Part shown: positions 1 through 7,727 of the stretch, one piece after another
Layout: every line of letters starts with the position of its first letter
Numbering within the stretch: the first letter of the stretch is position 1
Assembly (NCBI GenBank): GCA_021809235.1
Contig: JAKBAG010000061.1
Coordinates: forward strand, 1 to 13,086
Source of the DNA: Acidobacteriota bacterium
GTDB lineage: Bacteria; Acidobacteriota; Terriglobia; Terriglobales; Acidobacteriaceae
Reading direction: 5' to 3'
Length of the DNA: 13,086 nucleotides
The notes under the pieces: model-generated
Seen by the model: the letters and a program-made list of their open reading frames with translations, nothing else
Database searches by the model: none
Told to the model about the DNA's origin: nothing
Translations under genes and position numbers: made by a program

Positions 1-738
1 GACGCGACTGGCCAGCGTATGGTGTCGCTGCACCGAGATCATCGCTGGATCAAACGGCTTCTGCGCTTGCTTGTCATAGTCCGCCAGCGAGGCCTCTCGT
101 GCCTTCAGTTGTCGCTCAATCTCCGCCCGCGGATCGCCCGATACATGCGCGAGTGCCGCCTCGGTGTCATGCAGAATATCCGTATCCAGGCTGAGTTGCG
201 CCTTCCAGATATCCAGATTGCCCGGCAGCTTTTCCGTCGCGTGTCCCGCCTGCATCGTTCCCGGATGGCTCAGCGCATCCACATGCGCCTGATCCTGAGC
301 CACCATCTGCTGGATCTGCTGCACCTTCTGTGCCAGCGCCAGTGCCGGACCGCTCAACTGCCGCTGGTCCATATCCGCTTTGCGCAGTGCAAAGCTGAAG
401 GCAAGATCCACCGAATGATCCGCCAGCCGCTCTGCCGTGCGTGCATAGCGTCCCTCTTCCGCAGTCACTGCCAGCGGAGCCAGTGCCTGCGCCGTCAGCC
501 AAGGTGTCTGGTCCACCAGCGGTGGGGTATTTTTACCAGTGCTCCCGATCGTAGTTGGGTTCAAAAACGGCAGATGCGTCATCGTATTCCGCGTTGTCCA
601 CAGCAGAAAAATTGACAGCGCGGCCAGAATCGTCAGTATGCCCAGCGCCACACTCCGGGCACCAGCAGAGGATTTTTCTTTATGCCTGCGAACTGGTCTG
701 GATTCGGAATTCGACCGCTTCTCTGGCTGATGCACCAT
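1..738 (-). CDS. Membrane-anchored protein, partial (C-terminus outside the window)
   Basis: The reading frame is open from an ATG at 738 to the left edge of the window, giving 246 codons without a stop, so the gene continues outside. The start is supported by a GGGAGG-type ribosome site just upstream. The N-terminus is basic (residues 1-28). One membrane segment follows at about 29-48 (VALGILTILAALSIFLLW), and then a long Gln/Ala/Leu-rich, probably helical, extracytoplasmic region. I see no catalytic motif in the visible part. It starts 28 bp after the threonine ammonia-lyase stop on the same strand, so the two are probably co-transcribed. A large mechanosensitive (MscS-like) channel with a helical periplasmic N-terminal region is one possibility, by resemblance only. 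The deciding C-terminal part is missing, so no function is assigned. Confidence 0.8.
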   Translation of the reverse strand, partial: MVHQPEKRSNSESRPVRRHKEKSSAGARSVALGILTILAALSIFLLWTTRNTMTHLPFLNPTTIGSTGKNTPPLVDQTPWLTAQALAPLAVTAEEGRYARTAERLADHSVDLAFSFALRKADMDQRQLSGPALALAQKVQQIQQMVAQDQAHVDALSHPGTMQAGHATEKLPGNLDIWKAQLSLDTDILHDTEAALAHVSGDPRAEIERQLKAREASLADYDKQAQKPFDPAMISVQRHHTLASRV

Positions 739-766
739 ACCTGCCCTCCCTGACATTGCTCGTTCC

Positions 767-1981
767 CTACTGAATCCGTTCAAAGCGGAATCCCGCCTCA
801 GACAGCGCATGACCAATGGCTGTAATATGCGAGGCTCCACGCGTTTCCAGCGTCACGTCAATGACCGTCTCCGCCAGACTCACGCCATAATATGCGCGAT
901 TATGGATCGTCTCCACAATATTCGCCCGCTCACGAGCCAGAATCTCTGTCAGTTGCAGCAGCGCGCCGGGCCGATCCAGCAGATAGACACGAATTCGCAG
1001 CAGCCGCCCATCCTTCACCAGGCCGCGCTCAATAATCTTGGCCAGCAGCGTGACGTCAATATTCCCGCCACAGACGAGTACCGCCGTGCGCTGCCCGCTC
1101 AGAGATGTCTTGGCCTGCAGCAGGCTGGCCAGTGCCGCCGCGCCGGCACCTTCAGCCAGCGTCTTCTCCTGCTCCAGCAACATCAGAATTGCCGAGGCAA
1201 TCTCCTCGTCATCCACCGTTACAATCTCATCCACGTAGCGCATCACCAGCGGCAGCGTGTGGTCGCCAACGCGGCGCACGGCAATGCCGTCGGCAATCGT
1301 CGCCTGCGCACCAATCGTGATCGGCTGCCCGGCCTCGCGTGCGCGCAGCATCGACGGCAGCTTTTCCGGCTCCACGCCCACCACGCGAATCCGTGGATTT
1401 CGTTCCTTCAACGCGCAGGCAATTCCGCCAATCAGTCCGCCACCGCCGATCGGCACCACGACTGCCTCCAGCTCCGGCACCTGCTCCAGGAGTTCCAGCC
1501 CAATGGTTCCCTGTCCGGCAATCACCAGCGGATCGTCAAAGGGATGAATGAAGGTCAGGCCAAATTCAGCGCATCGGCGCAGCGCTTCCTCGCAGGCCTC
1601 GTCATAGTTGGCTCCGTGCAGCACCACCTCAGCACCAAAGGCCCGTGTGGCCACCACCTTCACCAGCGGCGTAGCCTGCGGCATCACGATCTGTGCCCGG
1701 ATGCCCAGTTTTGCGGCATGAAAGGCCACGCCCTGCGCGTGATTTCCCGCTGAGGCGGCAATCACACCCCGGCGCCTCTCGGCATCGGTCAGCGTCAGCA
1801 GCTTGTTCAGCGCGCCTCGCTCCTTGAAGGCTCCGGTTCGCTGCAGATTTTCCAGCTTGAGGTAGAGCTCCAGCCCGGTGCGCTCCGACAGATGATGCGA
1901 CAGCTGGCATGGCGACAGATGAATCGCCTGTCCCAGCCGCAGTCGGGCGGCTTCTATGGTTTCCAGTGTGACCGATGACAC
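767..1981 (-). CDS. ilvA: Threonine ammonia-lyase (threonine dehydratase), PLP-dependent, with ACT domain
   Basis: This enzyme deaminates L-threonine to 2-oxobutanoate in the cytosol, the entry step to isoleucine or of threonine catabolism. The catalytic PLP domain covers about residues 5-320. It shows the Schiff-base lysine K53 in TGAFKERGA, the ASAGNHAQGVA substrate loop and the glycine-rich phosphate loop GGGGLIGG. A single C-terminal ACT domain (about 328-404, beginning LLRIRVYLLDRPGALLQL) suggests allosteric control by an amino acid. The length of 404 aa fits the short, single-regulatory-domain type (TdcB-like catalytic core plus ACT) rather than the ~510-aa E. coli IlvA. The GTG start at 1981 is chosen because AAGGAG sits 7 nt upstream. 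An in-frame GTG at 2041 would add 20 residues but has no such site. No other ilv gene is in the window. The next gene downstream is a membrane protein 28 bp away. Confidence 0.95.
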   Translation of the reverse strand: MSSVTLETIEAARLRLGQAIHLSPCQLSHHLSERTGLELYLKLENLQRTGAFKERGALNKLLTLTDAERRRGVIAASAGNHAQGVAFHAAKLGIRAQIVMPQATPLVKVVATRAFGAEVVLHGANYDEACEEALRRCAEFGLTFIHPFDDPLVIAGQGTIGLELLEQVPELEAVVVPIGGGGLIGGIACALKERNPRIRVVGVEPEKLPSMLRAREAGQPITIGAQATIADGIAVRRVGDHTLPLVMRYVDEIVTVDDEEIASAILMLLEQEKTLAEGAGAAALASLLQAKTSLSGQRTAVLVCGGNIDVTLLAKIIERGLVKDGRLLRIRVYLLDRPGALLQLTEILARERANIVETIHNRAYYGVSLAETVIDVTLETRGASHITAIGHALSEAGFRFERIQ

Positions 1982-1988
1982 GTCATGG

Positions 1989-1994
1989 CTCCTT
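1989..1994 (-). promoter_or_regulatory. Shine-Dalgarno site that fixes the ilvA start
   Basis: On the minus strand AAGGAG lies 7 nt before the GTG at 1981. This near-ideal site is why the shorter 404-aa product is preferred over the frame opening at 2041. Confidence 0.75.
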
Positions 1995-2012
1995 ATCGCA
2001 ACTCGATATTCC

Positions 2013-2028
2013 TTCTTGCCTGCAAGAA
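2013..2028. promoter_or_regulatory. 16-bp palindrome in the ilvA / MBL divergent region
   Basis: TTCTTGC and GCAAGAA are perfect 7-bp inverted arms around a 2-bp centre. The palindrome lies 31 bp upstream of the ilvA start within the 266-bp divergent intergenic region (1982-2247). There is no T-tract placing it as a terminator for either neighbour. It could be an operator or a short 5'-UTR hairpin of the ilvA mRNA. The regulator is unknown. Confidence 0.35.
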
Positions 2029-2235
2029 AAAAGCCACCCACCGCTGCTGCGGAGATGGCCGTCTACACTTCCCGATTGCTTCCGTCGGATTCAGACCTTT
2101 CTCCACACAGCCGAAATGGAGCCACTAATTCGAATGGCGGCTGGAATCTCCCGGCTGGTGAAAATCCGAAGCATATGGCTTGCAGTAGACCAGAGCCCTG
2201 TGCACCACGTCAAGCCGCAATGGCCCGTTCGCTCC

Positions 2236-2241
2236 TACAAT
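2236..2241 (+). promoter_or_regulatory. Candidate -10 box of a leaderless promoter (MBL hydrolase)
   Basis: TACAAT, a near-consensus sigma-70 -10 hexamer, ends 6 nt before the ATG at 2248. With the usual -10 to +1 spacing, transcription would begin on the A of the start codon. No Shine-Dalgarno is visible before this ATG, which fits a leaderless mRNA. No good -35 box is seen 16-18 bp upstream. Confidence 0.5.
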
Positions 2242-2247
2242 AAAGCC

Positions 2248-2880
2248 ATGGTTATCGAAACCTTTCCCGTCGGTCTGCTCCAATGCAACTGCACCCTGGC
2301 CGTAGACACCGAACATGGCGAGGCCATAGTCATCGATCCCGGCGACGACATCCAGCGCATCCACCGCCGCCTCACCGAGCTCGGCGTAACCCTGCGCCAG
2401 ATCCTCATCACCCATGCTCACATTGATCACGTTGGCGGCGCCCTCCAGCTAAAGCGACTCACCGGTGCGCCTATCCTGATGCACGCCGACGATATGCCGC
2501 TGCTACGCATGATGGAAGTACAGGCCGGTTGGCTCGGAGTGCCCACGCCGGAGACCGCACCACCCGACGAGACACTACACGAAAGTATGGTGGTCGGACT
2601 CACCCGCTATCCAGCCACCGTCCTGCACACCCCCGGCCACACGCCCGGCAGTGTCTGCCTCCACTTTGGCACCCAGAACCTGCTCGTTGCCGGAGACACA
2701 CTCTTTGCCGGTACCATCGGCCGCACCGATCTGCCCGGCGGCAATCCGCAGCAGATTCTTGCCTCCATCCATCACAAGCTGATGGGGCTTCCCGACCAGA
2801 CCCGCGTTCTGGCTGGTCACGGAGCCGAGACCACGCTGGAGCGCGAAAAGGCAACCAATCCCTTCCTGCAGCGCCGATAA
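2248..2880 (+). CDS. MBL-fold metallo-hydrolase (glyoxalase II / YcbL-like)
   Basis: This is a 210-aa metallo-beta-lactamase-fold hydrolase, probably cytosolic, since no signal peptide is visible. The complete set of dinuclear metal ligands is present: H56, H58, D60 and H61 in THAHIDH, then H131 in HTPGHTPGS, D150 in AGDTLF, and H191 in AGHGAET. The family includes hydroxyacylglutathione hydrolase (glyoxalase II) and YcbL. At 210 aa it matches the short YcbL type and lacks the C-terminal helical glutathione-binding region of classic GloB, so the thioester substrate is uncertain. The ATG at 2248 is chosen because similarity begins there (MVIETFPVGLLQCNC) and a -10 hexamer sits directly before it. 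The open frame extending upstream to 1975 is not needed. It is divergent from ilvA and convergent with the aminotransferase (20 bp between stops). I see no terminator between the two. Confidence 0.92.
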   Translation: MVIETFPVGLLQCNCTLAVDTEHGEAIVIDPGDDIQRIHRRLTELGVTLRQILITHAHIDHVGGALQLKRLTGAPILMHADDMPLLRMMEVQAGWLGVPTPETAPPDETLHESMVVGLTRYPATVLHTPGHTPGSVCLHFGTQNLLVAGDTLFAGTIGRTDLPGGNPQQILASIHHKLMGLPDQTRVLAGHGAETTLEREKATNPFLQRR

Positions 2881-2900
2881 ACGGTCAGCAGGAGCCTCGC

Positions 2901-4103
2901 TCAGCGGCTATCAGCCGATTCCGCCATCGCTGCCACCGACTCCAGTAGCAGCATCACCCCAGTGCGGAACTCCAGCTCCGGCGTCAGCAGGCTCACCACC
3001 AGCCAACCGCTGGACGGCATCGCGAAAAAACTTCCGGGATGCACCCAGACTCCACGCTCCAGCAGCCGCTGGGCCATCTCTTCGTCGTCGTGGAGCGCTG
3101 GAATTCGCAGCACCGCATACCACCCTGCCTGTGCCTCCAGCCGACTTACCCAGCGAACTGGCTGCATCTCCAGTGCAACATCCAGCGCTGCCAGATTACC
3201 GCTGATGCGCTGCCTAATCTGCTGCTGCACCGCGGCCCCCTCCGGCAGCCAGCTACGCACAGCCACCTGCACCGGCGTGGACACTGACAGAAACGTATCC
3301 GCCAGCACTTCAAGCCGTTCGAGCGCCTGCCCACGCTCCGGCTCGCTGCCCGCAGCCACGATCCAGGCCAGCTTCATCTGCGGCAGCCCAAGTATCTTGC
3401 TGATCCCGCTGACCACAAACAAAGGCACTGAACACTGCCGCGCCAGAAACGAGCAGGCATCGACCCCCGGCGTGGGCTCCAGTGCGTAATCCAGAAACAC
3501 CTCATCAACAATCAGCGCCAATCCATGACGGCGGCAAAACGCATACAGCTGCTCGCTCTCCTCGGCAGTGGTGAAATGGCCTGTAGGGTTGTTGGGATGC
3601 ACCAGGATCACGGCCCGGGTGCTCGACGTGATCGACTGCTCCATCCGCTGCCAGTCAAGATGCCAGCCGTGGTCCCGCAACATGGGCACCGGAACCAGAT
3701 GCACAGATTCGGCATCTGCAAGATAGTCGAAGAGCGGATAGCCGGGAACCGGAACCAGGATCGAATCACCCGGATCGCAGAGTATGCGGAACAGAAAGCT
3801 GTAGGCTTCGCTGGTTCCCGTGGTGAGCACCATTTGCTCCGGCTCCACGCTTACGCCGCGCTCGGCATAGTAGGCACATACCGCCTGTCGAGCCGCCCGC
3901 TGCCCGCGCGGATCGGGGTCGTAATCAAGCACCTCCGGCGCCAGGAATGGCTGCAGAAACTGCTCCGGCAACTGAATGCCGCATCGGCGCGGGTTAGAAG
4001 CGGTCAGATCCAAAACCACCTGTCCGCTGCTGCGGCGCTCTGCCAGCGCGCGTGCCAGCGACGTGGTGTCCGTATTCCAGTCTGTACGCCGGGAGAAATG
4101 CAT
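2901..4103 (-). CDS. PLP-dependent class I/II aminotransferase
   Basis: This is a fold-type I aminotransferase of 400 aa, with PLP in the cytosol. Visible motifs are the phosphate-binding GTSEAYSFLF (96-105), HPNNPTG (169-175), D200 in IVDEVFLDYA (ring nitrogen) with Y206, and the Schiff-base lysine K236 in SGISKILGLPQMKLAW. Two hallmarks differ from classic AspC. The arginine expected eight residues after the lysine is K244, and the C-terminal region that normally carries the substrate-carboxylate arginine reads GWLVVSLLTP (366-375) with no Arg. The donor and acceptor therefore cannot be named, and an alanine- or aspartate-type assignment would be a guess. The ATG at 4103 is preferred because homology begins near MHFSRRTDWN, while an ATG at 4151 adds 16 unlikely residues. 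It is divergent from the HAD gene (82 bp) and convergent with the MBL gene. Confidence 0.9.
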   Translation of the reverse strand: MHFSRRTDWNTDTTSLARALAERRSSGQVVLDLTASNPRRCGIQLPEQFLQPFLAPEVLDYDPDPRGQRAARQAVCAYYAERGVSVEPEQMVLTTGTSEAYSFLFRILCDPGDSILVPVPGYPLFDYLADAESVHLVPVPMLRDHGWHLDWQRMEQSITSSTRAVILVHPNNPTGHFTTAEESEQLYAFCRRHGLALIVDEVFLDYALEPTPGVDACSFLARQCSVPLFVVSGISKILGLPQMKLAWIVAAGSEPERGQALERLEVLADTFLSVSTPVQVAVRSWLPEGAAVQQQIRQRISGNLAALDVALEMQPVRWVSRLEAQAGWYAVLRIPALHDDEEMAQRLLERGVWVHPGSFFAMPSSGWLVVSLLTPELEFRTGVMLLLESVAAMAESADSR

Positions 4104-4173
4104 GCTTCCAGCATCGCATGCTAACGGGTACCATAGCTGCCACGCCGCCATCCCCGGTAGTGGGAGCAGGCTC

Positions 4174-4179
4174 TAAGAT
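4174..4179 (+). promoter_or_regulatory. Candidate -10 box of a leaderless promoter (HAD phosphatase)
   Basis: TAAGAT ends 6 nt before the ATG at 4186, the same spacing as at the MBL gene, so the predicted transcription start is the A of the ATG. A GGAG overlaps this gap only 2 nt from the ATG, too close for a normal ribosome site. No convincing -35 box is seen. Confidence 0.45.
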
Positions 4180-4185
4180 GGAGCC

Positions 4186-4839
4186 ATGAGCATACGCGCA
4201 GTGGTCTTCGACTACGGAATGGTACTCAGCGGCCCGCCCGATCCGGTTGCCAGGCAGGAGTTGCTACGGATTACCGGGCTGGAGGAAGCTGACTTCGAAG
4301 CGCTCTACTGGGTGGATCGTCATGCCTACGACCGCGGCGATCTGACCGGCATCGGCTTCTGGCAGAAATTTACACGGGACGCACGACTGACCTTGAACGA
4401 ACATAGCCTGACGGAGCTCAACTACTGGGATGCCCGTATGTGGACCACGGAAAATTCTGCGATGGTGCGCTGGCAGCAGTTGTTGCGCAGCGAGGGCTTT
4501 GCCACGGCCATCCTATCGAATATGGGGGATTCCGTACTGGCCAGCATTGAGTCCAGCCTGGCCTGGATCGCAGACTTCGACCTGCACATCTGGAGCTACC
4601 AGCATGGCTGTGCCAAGCCGGAAGCCGCCATCTACACGTTGCTGCTGGACCGCCTTGGTACCGCACCGGAAGAGACGCTGTTTCTGGACGACAAGGATGT
4701 CAATGTGGAGGCGGCACGCAAGGCTGGCATCCATGCCCTTGCCTTTTCCACCGTGCGTCAGCTTCGGCAGGACATGATCTCCATGCGGCTGGACGAGCAA
4801 CTGCCGCTGCCCGAAACCATCCCTCCGGATAAGGACTGA
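4186..4839 (+). CDS. HAD-IA family phosphatase, YihX-like
   Basis: This is a 217-aa cytosolic haloacid-dehalogenase-superfamily phosphatase. Motif I is VVFDYGMVLS with nucleophile D9. The second aspartate of the usual DxD is G11, as in the D-L-G-N-V variant of E. coli YihX. Motif II is ILSNMGDS (S111), motif III is K144 in HGCAKPEAAIY, and motif IV is FLDDKDVNVEAA (D168, D169). The all-helical cap lies at about 18-85, typical of subclass IA. YihX hydrolyses alpha-D-glucose 1-phosphate. Whether this protein shares that substrate cannot be told from sequence. It is a single gene with its own candidate promoter and a strong terminator 20 bp after the stop, divergent from the aminotransferase. 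Confidence 0.9.
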   Translation: MSIRAVVFDYGMVLSGPPDPVARQELLRITGLEEADFEALYWVDRHAYDRGDLTGIGFWQKFTRDARLTLNEHSLTELNYWDARMWTTENSAMVRWQQLLRSEGFATAILSNMGDSVLASIESSLAWIADFDLHIWSYQHGCAKPEAAIYTLLLDRLGTAPEETLFLDDKDVNVEAARKAGIHALAFSTVRQLRQDMISMRLDEQLPLPETIPPDKD

Positions 4840-4858
4840 GTAAGTTCCCTGCAGACAG

Positions 4859-4897
4859 AAGGTGCCCGGCAACGAGGGAAAGTTGCCGGGCACTTTT
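4859..4897 (+). terminator. Rho-independent terminator after the HAD gene
   Basis: A perfect 12-bp stem (GTGCCCGGCAAC at 4862-4873 with GTTGCCGGGCAC at 4882-4893) has an 8-nt loop and is followed by TTTTGTT. The A residues before the stem can pair with the T-run and lengthen it. It lies between convergent genes. In the minus direction the tract after the stem is poor (CTTCTG), so it mainly ends the plus-strand transcript but may also stop the GH3 transcript. Confidence 0.9.
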
Positions 4898-4920
4898 GTT
4901 GCTCAGGTTGCGGCTGGCGG

Positions 4921-7590
4921 TTAATTCATCGCATCCACCGGAATTGTGATGGCCGCGGGAAGCCGGATGGTCCCGGTCAGCTTGGAATCGGCCGACGAAC
5001 GGCTGATGTGGACCGTGTAGCTGCCCGCATTGGCCTTCCAGTCATGCGCAGCCACGTCATACCAGGCAAAGGAGCGTGCATTCAGCGTGAGGCTTACGTG
5101 ACGGCTCTGTCCCGGCTTCAGATCAACCCGCTCGAAGCCTTTCAGCTCCTGTACTGGACGCTCTACGGTCGGATGATCCTCGCCAACGTAGAGCTGCGCC
5201 ACGTCGGCGCCTTCTCGTGAGCCTGTATTGGTCACGTCGAAGCTCACCGAGTAGGCACCCGGTGCACCCGCGGGAGCAATCTTGAGGTTGCTGTATCGGA
5301 AGCTCGTGTAGCTCAGTCCAAAGCCAAACGGAAACAGCGGCTGCACATGGTTGTGTTCGTAGCCGCGATACCCGACGAAGATGCCATCGTTGTAGGGGAT
5401 CTTCTCCGTGCCCGGCAGCGGATAGTAGGAGTGGTAGGAGGGATTGTCTGTCAGCTTGCTCTCCCAGCTGATCGGCAGACGGCCAGAGGGGTCGTTGTCG
5501 CCGAACAGCAGGTGGGCAAATGCCGTGCCACCCTCTTCCCCGGAGTACCAGTTCTCTACCAGAGCCTGCACCTTGTCCAGCCACGGTGTGGCATCTACGC
5601 TGCCACCGGAGGTAATGGTGACCACAACGTGAGGATTGATGGCAGCGATCTTCTCAATCAGCTCCTGTTGTCCAGGTGGAAGCAGGAACTCGCGATCTGC
5701 GCCTTCGGTTTCAATATCGGGGTTGTAGCCGACAGCCACCACCACCACATCCGCGCGACGAGCCAGGGCCAGGGCATCCGGCGTTACCAGAGTATCCTTC
5801 TTTGCAATGCCCAGGCGCAGGACGCCGGAGCCGAATTGCGGACCGCTCAACTCCTCCACCACCACTTTGTGTGCTCCCGGCGTGAGCGGCAGCACGATCT
5901 GGGTAAGGGCGAAGCGGGGAATCTCCGCGTGGTCAATTAAGGTCTTGTCATCGACCAGAACGCGATACTTGCCCTGATCCTCGACAAAGAGCAGATAATC
6001 TCCGGCCGACCGCGCATGGTAGTAGCCCGTCCAGCGATCAAAGTGCTGCGGCGCACCGCCGCCCATGAACATCTTCATGGTGTTGCTGTCAATGGTGTTG
6101 ATGAGGTCGGCCATATCGGGATCGGACAGCGCCGATTTACCGGAGTTCATGGCCAGCTCATTGCGAGTGGCAATCGGCTTGCCGCTAAAGTCCGAAGTAG
6201 CAAAAGTCTCCACCGTAACGCCTGGGCGATAGACATTCGCGGCAGGGGTGAAGCCGGTGGTCATAGCCAGAATGCTGAGCTTGGGCAGCCCACGATCCCA
6301 GGTGACCTGCCCCTTCAGGCCAAGACGGTCGCTGATCCCCTTCAGGATGCTGACGCTGTCAAAGGTAGGCACCATGCCGCTGCCGCCAGCCTCAGGATTG
6401 GCCGGGAAGGCATCCGGGCCGATGACGGCGATATGCGTGGTGCGCGCCGGATCAAGCGGGAGCAAATGGTTAGCGTTCTTCAGCAGCACGGCGCCTTCAA
6501 TTGCCCCCTGCAGGGCAACCTCGCGGCCCTGTTGGTTATAGCGCGGAATGGAGCGGTCGATCGGATCGTGATAGGTTCCATCGGGACCAATCCAGCCGAA
6601 GCGATAGGCCACGTCGAGCAGATGGCGCACCTTGGCATCGATGGTAGCCTCGGAAACCTTGCCTGCCTTGACGGCAGGAATCAGCGTCTGGGCATTCATG
6701 TACCAACCGAAGGGCATCTCCAGATCAAGCCCACCGTTGGCTGCGGCCACACCGTCGTGCGTGGCTGTCCAGTCGGACATGAGCAGTCCGTCAAAGTGCC
6801 AGTCATGGCGCAGAATGTCGATGTTGATATGAGAATTCTGGGTGGCATGGACGCCATTGATGAAGTTATAGGAGTCCATAACGGCACCCACGTGCGCCTG
6901 CTTGACCGCTGCCTCAAAGGCAGGCAGATAGATCTCGCGCAGTGCCCGCTCGCTGACTACGGAATCCGACGTGAAGCGAGCGTATTCGGAGTTGTTGGCC
7001 ACGAAATGCTTGATGGTGGCGCTGACGCGCTGAGACTGCACGCCGCGAATGTAACCGACGGCAATCTGGCCGGAAAGATAAGGGTCTTCGCCAAAGTACT
7101 CAAAGTTGCGGCCATTCATGGGGGCGCGATAAATATTGACGCCGGGGCCGAGCAGGAAGCTGACACCGCGCGAGCGCGCATCACGGCCCAGCTGCACACC
7201 AATGCGATGGGCCAGATCCCGATCCCAACTGGCGGCCAGGCCGATACCGGCGGCGAAAGCCGTCGAAGGCGGCGGAATATGTGCTCCGACAGGACCATCG
7301 CTCATCCGCAGGGCAGGAATGCCAAGACGCGGTATTGGTGCCGAATCCATCATGCGCGAGCCGGAGAGCAGGGTGATCTTTTCCTCAAGCGTCAGCTTCT
7401 GAAGCGTCTGCTGGATCGAGCTTTGAATCTGGGCCTCGGTCTGTGCATCCGGAGCCGCTGAGCCACGAGCGAAGCCAGCCGAAGATTGGGTTTGCGCTTG
7501 GATTGCCACCGAAGACAGCAGCGTTAGGCAGCAGGCGGATGCCACAGTCCGGCATGCCAACCGCCGCAAAGAGATAAATTCGCTCAACAC
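4921..7590 (-). CDS. Secreted GH3 beta-glycosidase with PA14 insert and fibronectin III-like domain
   Basis: This protein of 889 aa hydrolyses terminal beta-linked sugars (beta-glucosidase or beta-xylosidase type) outside the cytoplasm. A signal peptide is visible at 1-32 (hydrophobic core CCLTLLSSVAI, end IQAQ). The GH3 N-terminal barrel covers about 65-335, with D98 in RMSDGP, K194-H195 in IKHF and nucleophile D273 in LLMSDWTATHDG. The GH3 C-terminal domain starts near 365 and is split by a PA14-like beta domain at about 455-600. Its acid/base region is ETEGADREFLLPPGQ (E627/E629). A fibronectin III-like domain ends the protein (about 780-875). Domain order matches BglX-like enzymes with PA14. 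The GTG at 7590 has GGGAGG 5 nt upstream; the next codon, TTG, is an alternative. The gene is divergent from the esterase and GH54 genes. The exact sugar specificity is not readable. Confidence 0.95.
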   Translation of the reverse strand: MLSEFISLRRLACRTVASACCLTLLSSVAIQAQTQSSAGFARGSAAPDAQTEAQIQSSIQQTLQKLTLEEKITLLSGSRMMDSAPIPRLGIPALRMSDGPVGAHIPPPSTAFAAGIGLAASWDRDLAHRIGVQLGRDARSRGVSFLLGPGVNIYRAPMNGRNFEYFGEDPYLSGQIAVGYIRGVQSQRVSATIKHFVANNSEYARFTSDSVVSERALREIYLPAFEAAVKQAHVGAVMDSYNFINGVHATQNSHINIDILRHDWHFDGLLMSDWTATHDGVAAANGGLDLEMPFGWYMNAQTLIPAVKAGKVSEATIDAKVRHLLDVAYRFGWIGPDGTYHDPIDRSIPRYNQQGREVALQGAIEGAVLLKNANHLLPLDPARTTHIAVIGPDAFPANPEAGGSGMVPTFDSVSILKGISDRLGLKGQVTWDRGLPKLSILAMTTGFTPAANVYRPGVTVETFATSDFSGKPIATRNELAMNSGKSALSDPDMADLINTIDSNTMKMFMGGGAPQHFDRWTGYYHARSAGDYLLFVEDQGKYRVLVDDKTLIDHAEIPRFALTQIVLPLTPGAHKVVVEELSGPQFGSGVLRLGIAKKDTLVTPDALALARRADVVVVAVGYNPDIETEGADREFLLPPGQQELIEKIAAINPHVVVTITSGGSVDATPWLDKVQALVENWYSGEEGGTAFAHLLFGDNDPSGRLPISWESKLTDNPSYHSYYPLPGTEKIPYNDGIFVGYRGYEHNHVQPLFPFGFGLSYTSFRYSNLKIAPAGAPGAYSVSFDVTNTGSREGADVAQLYVGEDHPTVERPVQELKGFERVDLKPGQSRHVSLTLNARSFAWYDVAAHDWKANAGSYTVHISRSSADSKLTGTIRLPAAITIPVDAMN

Positions 7591-7708
7591 AAAAGCCTCC
7601 CAAAGATTGCAAATCCATCCGGACGGAAAGATGCCCTGGAACTACCTGCAGCAAACGTATGTCTGCGTTCCCGATGCTCCGTATGACCGTTTCCGGATCG
7701 CATGCAAG

Positions 7709-7727
7709 CATACGCTCTGAGAGTATG
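7709..7727. promoter_or_regulatory. 19-bp near-perfect palindrome, candidate operator
   Basis: CATACGCTCTGAGAGTATG pairs at 8 of 9 positions around the central T at 7718 (one mismatch, G7714 against A7722). The odd-length, dyad-symmetric form is typical of sites for dimeric regulators. It lies about 120 bp upstream of the GH3 start. The regulator is not in the window. Confidence 0.45.

Noticed and set aside
167..502. 111-codon minus-strand frame rich in Gly and Ala
   Set aside because: It is out of frame with the real minus-strand gene starting at 738 and has low-complexity composition and no start signal.
6016..7461. 481-codon open frame antisense to the GH3 gene
   Set aside because: It lies entirely within the GH3 catalytic coding region, has no recognisable domain, and follows from the codon bias of the true gene.
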